Shown here: one piece after another, positions 6,704-10,226 of the stretch
Layout: each line of letters opens with the position of its first letter
How positions within the stretch are numbered: position 1 is the stretch's first letter
Source of the DNA: Rhodospirillales bacterium
GTDB lineage: Bacteria; Pseudomonadota; Alphaproteobacteria; JAREAF01
Direction of reading: 5' to 3'
DNA: 10,226 bases
Assembly: GCA_029240475.1 (NCBI GenBank)
Contig: JAREAF010000060.1
Coordinates: 1 to 10,226, forward strand
The notes under the pieces: generated by a model
Told to the model about the DNA's origin: nothing
The model's database searches: none
Seen by the model: only the letters and a program-made list of their open reading frames with translations
Program-made: the position numbers and the translations under genes

Positions 6704-8221
6704 CTAGCCGAGATAGGCTTCGACGAAGTCCTGCCGGCCCCTGAGCTCGGCGGCGCTGCCGGCGAGCGTCACCCGGCCGGTCTCCAGCACATAGCCCTGC
6801 GTGGCGATCTCCAGCGCCATGGAGGCGTTCTGCTCGACCAGCACGATGCTGGTGCCGGTGCGGCTGATCCGGAGGATGGTCTCGAAGATCAGCTCCACGA
6901 GGTTGGGCGCGAGCCCCAGCGACGGCTCGTCGAGCAGCAGGACGGATGGGTTCGCCATCAGCGCGCGGCCGATCGCGACCATCTGCTGCTCGCCGCCGGA
7001 GAGCGTGGCCGCCCTTTGGCCGCGCCGCTCGGCCACGCGCGGGAACAGCGCGAAGACGCGGTCCATCGCCTCCGCCATGGCGGCGCGGTCGGTGTTCTTG
7101 TAAGCGCCCAGCCGCAGATTCTCCTGCACCGTCATGTCCGGGAAGAGGCGCCGCCCCTCGGGGCATAGAACGATTCCGGCCGCCACCCGCTCCTCGCAGC
7201 TGCGGCGGGTGACCGGCTCGCCGCGATAGAGGATCGAGCCGCCCTGGGCTGGCACCACGCCGGCAATGGCGCTGAGCAGCGTGGTCTTGCCCGCGCCGTT
7301 CGCGCCGACGATGGTCGTGATCTCGCCCTCGCCCGCTTCCAGCGACACGCCATGGAGCGCGGGCACGACCCCATAGCGGACCTCCAGGTCGCGTACGGAA
7401 ACGACCGGCGGCTGCGGCTCGGCGGCGGCTCCAGCGCCGGCGCCCTCCAGCCGGCCGGTCCCGAGATAGGCTTTGATCACGCTCTCATTGGCGCGGACAT
7501 CCTCAGGCGCGCCTTCGGCCAGGAACCGGCCGAAATCTATGACCGTGATGCGCGAGCAGAGGCTGCTCACGAAATGCATGTCGTGCTCGACCAGGAGCAG
7601 CGTGAAGCCGAACTGCTCATGGAGCCGCAAGATGAGCTCCATCAGCTGGCGGCTTTCATGCTCGCTCAGGCCGGCGGCCGGCTCGTCGAGCAGCAGCACT
7701 TTGGGATTGGCGACGATGCTGCGCGCGAGATCGATGCGCTTCTGCACGCCATAGGGCAGGCTGCCGGCCAGCTCCTCGGCATAGTCCTCGATGGCGAGGG
7801 ATTCGAGCACGGCGTGGCAGCGCGCCCGCACCTCCTGCTCATGGCGGCGAAAGCGTGGCGCGCTCGCCAGCGTCGGCAGCAGGCCCGGCGCCGCTCCCGC
7901 GAGGTGCGTGCCGAGCATGACATTCTCGATCACCGTCATCGCGCCGAACAGGCGCAGGTTCTGAAAGGTGCGGCCGATGCCGCAGGCTGCGATCTGGTCG
8001 GGCCGGAGGCCGATCAGCGAGCGCCCCTCCAGCCGCACATCGCCCCCATCGGGCCGCTGCAGGCCGGTGATGACGTTGAAGGCAGTGGATTTGCCCGAGC
8101 CGTTGGGGCCGATCAGGCCGCGGATCTCACCCGGCTCCAGCTCCAGCGACAGCTGGTCGAGCGCGCGCACGCCGCCGAAATTGACGCTGATGCGATCGAG
8201 CTCGAGCGCGGGCGAATCCAT
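6704..8221 (-). CDS. Fused LivG-LivF ATPase of a branched-chain amino-acid type ABC importer
   Basis: A single 505-residue cytoplasmic protein carrying both ATPases that power this importer; they are normally encoded by two genes, livG and livF. Domain 1 (about 1-254, LivG-like) has Walker A GPNGSGKST (38-46), Q-loop RTFQN (Gln87), signature LPYGVQ (155-160), Walker B VLLLDEP (175-181) and H-loop VEHD (His213). A 15-20 residue Gly/Ala/Pro linker (about 255-272) joins domain 2 (LivF-like): Walker A GANGAGKTT (306-314), the LivF hallmark CPEGRRLFPDMTV, signature LSGGEQ (407-412), Walker B VLLLDEP (427-433) and VEQN in place of the H-loop His, which is usual for LivF. Both nucleotide sites look competent. 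It is first gene of the operon. ATG 8221 follows GGCAGG directly, so the ribosome site is poorly spaced; an in-frame TAA 11 bases upstream excludes a much longer protein. Confidence 0.94.
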   Translation of the reverse strand: MDSPALELDRISVNFGGVRALDQLSLELEPGEIRGLIGPNGSGKSTAFNVITGLQRPDGGDVRLEGRSLIGLRPDQIAACGIGRTFQNLRLFGAMTVIENVMLGTHLAGAAPGLLPTLASAPRFRRHEQEVRARCHAVLESLAIEDYAEELAGSLPYGVQKRIDLARSIVANPKVLLLDEPAAGLSEHESRQLMELILRLHEQFGFTLLLVEHDMHFVSSLCSRITVIDFGRFLAEGAPEDVRANESVIKAYLGTGRLEGAGAGAAAEPQPPVVSVRDLEVRYGVVPALHGVSLEAGEGEITTIVGANGAGKTTLLSAIAGVVPAQGGSILYRGEPVTRRSCEERVAAGIVLCPEGRRLFPDMTVQENLRLGAYKNTDRAAMAEAMDRVFALFPRVAERRGQRAATLSGGEQQMVAIGRALMANPSVLLLDEPSLGLAPNLVELIFETILRISRTGTSIVLVEQNASMALEIATQGYVLETGRVTLAGSAAELRGRQDFVEAYLG

Positions 8222-8238
8222 CCTGCCGTCCAGTTAAC

Positions 8239-8254
8239 GGGACCTGTGGGTCCC
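8239..8254 (-). promoter_or_regulatory. Stem-loop in the leader of the transporter operon
   Basis: A perfect inverted repeat, GGGACC (8239-8244) and GGTCCC (8249-8254), has a 4-base loop, extendable by one wobble and one A-T pair. It ends 17 bases before ATG 8221. On the transcript it could hold back the ribosome site, or the DNA could be an operator. It is not followed by a U-run, so it is a poor terminator for the upstream atp genes. The rest of the 100-bp gap (8222-8321) shows no confident promoter. A GAGGCGC direct repeat occurs at 8284-8290 and 8302-8308. Confidence 0.4.
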
Positions 8255-8321
8255 ATGTCACTGGAATCGGGCGGGTTCGGGAAGAGGCGCAAAAGTGAGA
8301 GGAGGCGCTTAAATCCGCCGC

Positions 8322-8804
8322 TTAATGCAGCTTGCGGCCGACCTCGGCGATGGAATCCTCGACCAGCTTGTCGCCGCGCGTGCCGTCCATCTGCTCCTGC
8401 AACAGGCGGGCGGTGGCGGCCACGGCGACCTCGACCGCGCGGGCCCGGACCTGGTCCACCGCGCGCGTTTCGGCCTGGGCGATCTTGTCCAGCGCGTTCT
8501 GCTCGCGGCGCTTCAGGGTGGCTTCCAGGTTCTCGGCCGACTGCCGCTTCAGGCGCTCGGCCTCGGCCCGCGCCTGGGCGAGGATGCCCTCGGTCTCGCG
8601 CGTCGCCTCGCGTACCTTCCGATTGGCCTCGCCCAGTGCCCGCTCGGCCTCGGCGCGGAGGCTGCGCGCCTCCTCGATCTGCTGGCGGATGCGGTTGGAA
8701 CGCGCATCGAGCGCCGCCAGGATCGGGGTCAATCCCTTCCAGACGATCAGCCCGACGAAGATGACGAAGGCGACGGCGACCCAGAATTCGGGGCTGGAGA
8801 ACAT
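8322..8804 (-). CDS. atpF: F0F1 ATP synthase F0 subunit b
   Basis: Peripheral-stalk subunit of ATP synthase, which links the membrane a-c motor to the F1 head and stops F1 from turning. It has 160 residues. One N-terminal membrane helix (about 7-27, FWVAVAFVIFVGLIVW) is followed by a long Ala/Glu/Arg-rich coiled coil (about 35-140) without proline, the typical b architecture. ATG 8804 has AAGG a few bases upstream, and the gene follows the b' gene by five bases. It is last of the F0 block; F1 genes are not downstream, as expected where F0 and F1 operons are separate. It probably forms a heterodimer with b'. Confidence 0.95.
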   Translation of the reverse strand: MFSSPEFWVAVAFVIFVGLIVWKGLTPILAALDARSNRIRQQIEEARSLRAEAERALGEANRKVREATRETEGILAQARAEAERLKRQSAENLEATLKRREQNALDKIAQAETRAVDQVRARAVEVAVAATARLLQEQMDGTRGDKLVEDSIAEVGRKLH

Positions 8805-8809
8805 GGGCC

Positions 8810-9301
8810 TTACGCGCTCCCCTTCAGGATCGAGGCGACCGCCGCGGTGACCCGCTCAGGCGCGGGGGCCTCGCCGGTGAGGCGCCGGAAGGCGCTGTCT
8901 GCGACCTCGCTCGCCACCACCGGCAGGTCTTGCAGCGTCCGCTGCTTGGCGGCCTCGATCCGCTCCTCGGCCTCGCGGGTGCGCGCGCCGATCTCGGCGG
9001 CGAAGGCCTGCTCGCGGGTCGCCGCGAGCGCCGATATCTCGGCCGAGGCCTGCCGGTGCAGATTCTGCGCCTCGGAGCGGGCTTCGGCCAGTGCGCTCTC
9101 ATAGGCCTTCAAGGTCTGGTCCGCCTCGGCCTTCAGCCGCTCGGCCCGCGCCAGATCCTCCTCGATATGCCGGTCGCGCTCGGCCAGCACGGTCGCGACC
9201 TTGGGCAGCGCCAGCCGCGACATGAGGAAATAGAGGAGGATGAAGGTGACCGCGAGCCAGAAGAGCTGCGGCAGGAAATCGGCGAATTCGAGCTGCGGCA
9301 T
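8810..9301 (-). CDS. atpF2: F0F1 ATP synthase F0 subunit b'
   Basis: Second, diverged peripheral-stalk subunit, found in photosynthetic and alphaproteobacterial ATP synthases, where b and b' form a heterodimer. It has 163 residues. The N-terminus MPQLEFADFLPQLFWLAVTF is the b' hallmark and leads into a single membrane helix (about 13-31). An acidic and basic coiled coil with LAERDRHIEEDLARAERLK follows to about residue 130, then a short C-terminal domain. ATG 9301 has GAGG eight bases upstream. It follows atpE after a 93-bp gap holding a potential hairpin. Also known as atpG or atpX in some alphaproteobacteria. Confidence 0.94.
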   Translation of the reverse strand: MPQLEFADFLPQLFWLAVTFILLYFLMSRLALPKVATVLAERDRHIEEDLARAERLKAEADQTLKAYESALAEARSEAQNLHRQASAEISALAATREQAFAAEIGARTREAEERIEAAKQRTLQDLPVVASEVADSAFRRLTGEAPAPERVTAAVASILKGSA

Positions 9302-9335
9302 GGGAGCGCCTCGTCTGCCAGGCTTGGGAAGGGGC

Positions 9336-9362
9336 CGGCCGCCACCTCGCGTGCGGCGGCCG
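9336..9362 (-). promoter_or_regulatory. Stem-loop between atpE and the b' gene
   Basis: Perfect 8-bp arms, CGGCCGCC (9336-9343) and GGCGGCCG (9355-9362), flank an 11-base loop, extendable by a G-U and a C-G pair. It sits in the 93-bp gap after atpE. Subunit c is needed in many more copies per enzyme than its neighbours, so a structure protecting the atpE message or limiting read-through would make sense; this role is inferred. No U-run follows. Confidence 0.45.
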
Positions 9363-9394
9363 ATCTCAGATCCAACCCGAACCTGAAAGGCCGG

Positions 9395-9622
9395 TCAGAA
9401 CACGAACAGCAGCAGCATCGCGATGACGAGCGCGAACAGCGCGATCGCCTCGGTCAGCGCGAAGCCGAGGAGCACGTTGCCGAACACCTGCGGCGCGGCC
9501 GCCGGGTTGCGCAGCGCGCCGGCGACGTAGTTGCCGAAGATGTTGCCGATGCCGACGCCCACGCCGGCGAGCGCGATGGTGGCGAGGCCCGCGCCGATCA
9601 GCTTGGCTGCTTCAGGTTCCAT
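9395..9622 (-). CDS. atpE: F0F1 ATP synthase F0 subunit c (proteolipid)
   Basis: Subunit of the rotating membrane ring that carries protons through ATP synthase. It has 75 residues and two hydrophobic helices: helix 1 (about 8-33) with the tightly packed glycine motif GVGVGIGNIFG, a polar loop ALRNPAAAP (36-44) that contacts the F1 foot, and helix 2 (about 46-75) with the essential proton-binding Glu58 in FALTEAIALF. An Ala follows that Glu, and the sodium-binding Gln and Ser/Thr pattern is missing, so the ring is predicted to be proton-specific. ATG 9622 lies about nine bases after AGGA. Length and composition are normal. Confidence 0.97.
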   Translation of the reverse strand: MEPEAAKLIGAGLATIALAGVGVGIGNIFGNYVAGALRNPAAAPQVFGNVLLGFALTEAIALFALVIAMLLLFVF

Positions 9623-9659
9623 GGATCAGTTTCCTTCCTTGGGTTCGGGTGGTTGGCGG

Positions 9660-10226
9660 TCAGTGATGCAGATGGATGGCGTCGTTGAGATAGATGCAGG
9701 TCAGGATGACGAAGACATAGGCCTGCAGGAAGGCGATGCCGATCTCCAGGCCCGTCAGCGCGACGACGAAGGCGAGCGGCGCCCAGCCCGCGAGGAACCC
9801 GAGCGCGACCACGAAGCCGCCGAACACCTTCAGCATGGTGTGGCCGGCCATCATGTTCGCGAAGAGCCGCACCGAGAGGCTGATCGGCCGCGTGAGATAG
9901 GAGAGGACCTCGATCACCACCAGCAGCGGCAGCAGGAACACCGGCACGCCCGAGGGCACGAAGAGCTTCAGGAACTTCGCTCCATGGCGCACGAAGCCGA
10001 TCACCGTCACGCCGATGAAGACCACCGCGGCCAGCGCGAAGGTGACGACGATGTGGCTGGTATAGGTGAAGCTGTAGGGCATCATGCCGAGGAGATTGCC
10101 GAACAGGATGAACATGAAGAGGGTGAAGACGAACGGGAAGTATTGCCGGCCCTCGGTGCCGACATTCTCGCGGATCATGTTGGCGATGAATTCGTAGGAG
10201 AGCTCGGCCATGGAGATCGGAAGAGC
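9660..10226 (-). CDS. atpB: F0F1 ATP synthase F0 subunit a (5' end missing)
   Basis: Membrane stator subunit that forms the two proton half-channels facing the c ring. About 184 C-terminal residues are visible; the family has about 240-250, so roughly the first 60 residues, including the first membrane helix, lie beyond the window. Visible blocks are MAELSYEFIANMI, FPFVFTLFMFILFGNLLGMM, TSHIVVTFAL and PISLSVRLFANMMAGH, whose Arg corresponds to the essential Arg210 of the E. coli protein. A hydrophobic end finishes in NDAIHLHH. ATG 10211 is internal to the family alignment and not a real start. The last 13 bases (10214-10226) match sequencing adapter, so the codons read beyond 10213 (Ala-Leu-Pro-Ile) are probably not genuine. 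Confidence 0.95.
   Translation of the reverse strand, partial: ALPISMAELSYEFIANMIRENVGTEGRQYFPFVFTLFMFILFGNLLGMMPYSFTYTSHIVVTFALAAVVFIGVTVIGFVRHGAKFLKLFVPSGVPVFLLPLLVVIEVLSYLTRPISLSVRLFANMMAGHTMLKVFGGFVVALGFLAGWAPLAFVVALTGLEIGIAFLQAYVFVILTCIYLNDAIHLHH
10214..10226. other. Probable Illumina adapter remnant at the contig end
   Basis: The final 13 bases, AGATCGGAAGAGC, are exactly the common Illumina TruSeq adapter prefix, and they end flush with the window. Read through atpB they replace the family's usual Gly-Arg-x-Gln stretch before Ser-Met-Ala-Glu with Ala-Leu-Pro-Ile. This is most likely untrimmed adapter in the assembly rather than genomic DNA. Confidence 0.88.

Noticed and set aside
5712..6707. 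A 331-codon plus-strand frame opposite LivH.
   Set aside because: It is a codon-bias shadow rich in His, Gln, Asp and Arg with no domain.
5799..7166. A longer LivH with about 157 extra N-terminal residues.
   Set aside because: The extra part reads the fused ATPase gene in the wrong frame and is Arg/Ala/Pro-rich. ATG 6695 has a good ribosome site and begins the LivH homology.
3545..8221. Assignment of the importer as a urea (Urt) or strict leucine/isoleucine/valine system.
   Set aside because: There are no urease or urt-specific neighbours, and sequence alone does not fix the binding-protein ligand.
8239..8254. Rho-independent terminator for the atp operon.
   Set aside because: The stem is short and not followed by a run of U, and it sits almost on the next gene's start.
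8284..8308. Direct repeat GAGGCGC (8284-8290 and 8302-8308) as a regulator-binding pair.
   Set aside because: Seven GC-rich bases repeated once are weak evidence, and no regulator is known here. Mentioned only in the leader description.
7352..8764. A 470-codon plus-strand frame opposite the ATPase and atpF.
   Set aside because: It crosses the intergenic gap and two well-identified minus-strand genes; the C-terminal part is Pro/Arg-rich noise.

Overview
This is a GC-rich bacterial window, most likely from an alphaproteobacterium of the Rhodospirillales/Rhizobiales kind. The best clue is the F0 ATP synthase block at the right end. It has the order a, c, b', b, with separate b' and b genes and no F1 genes attached, which is the split arrangement typical of alphaproteobacteria. 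The window looks like a whole draft contig. Its last 13 bases match the common Illumina adapter prefix exactly, and its first 29 bases are a tandem heptamer repeat of the kind that stops assemblies.

Layout, right to left on the minus strand. (1) atpB (5' end missing), atpE, atpF2 (b') and atpF (b), about 10213-8322: the proton-conducting membrane part of ATP synthase. (2) After a 100-bp gap, a branched-chain amino-acid type (HAAT/Liv) ABC importer operon, 8221-3545. It encodes one protein fusing the two ATPases (LivG-LivF), then permeases LivH and LivM, then a secreted periplasmic binding protein. (3) A glutamine-synthetase-like ligase (3548-2199), whose GTG start overlaps the binding-protein stop codon. 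(4) On the plus strand, facing the ligase tail to tail with a 7-bp overlap, an isochorismatase-family cysteine hydrolase (1570-2205). (5) Divergent from that gene across about 115 bp, a minus-strand pair: an N-formylglutamate amidohydrolase family protein (1455-652) coupled by an ATGA overlap to a second cysteine hydrolase (655-1), which runs off the left end.

Apart from ATP synthase, the genes read as one nitrogen-scavenging locus. An importer of unknown specificity brings in a small organic nitrogen compound. One enzyme of a family that makes gamma-glutamyl amide bonds and three enzymes of families that break C-N amide bonds could then process it. The two cysteine hydrolases are clear paralogs (about 60% identical by hand over 122 residues), but one has an 11-residue insertion near the active site, suggesting related but different substrates. 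The substrate cannot be read from the sequence, and no regulator gene is present.

There is no gene-free stretch over 300 bases. I saw no tRNA, rRNA, CRISPR array, insertion sequence or phage gene. The long antisense ORFs are codon-bias shadows in GC-rich DNA.
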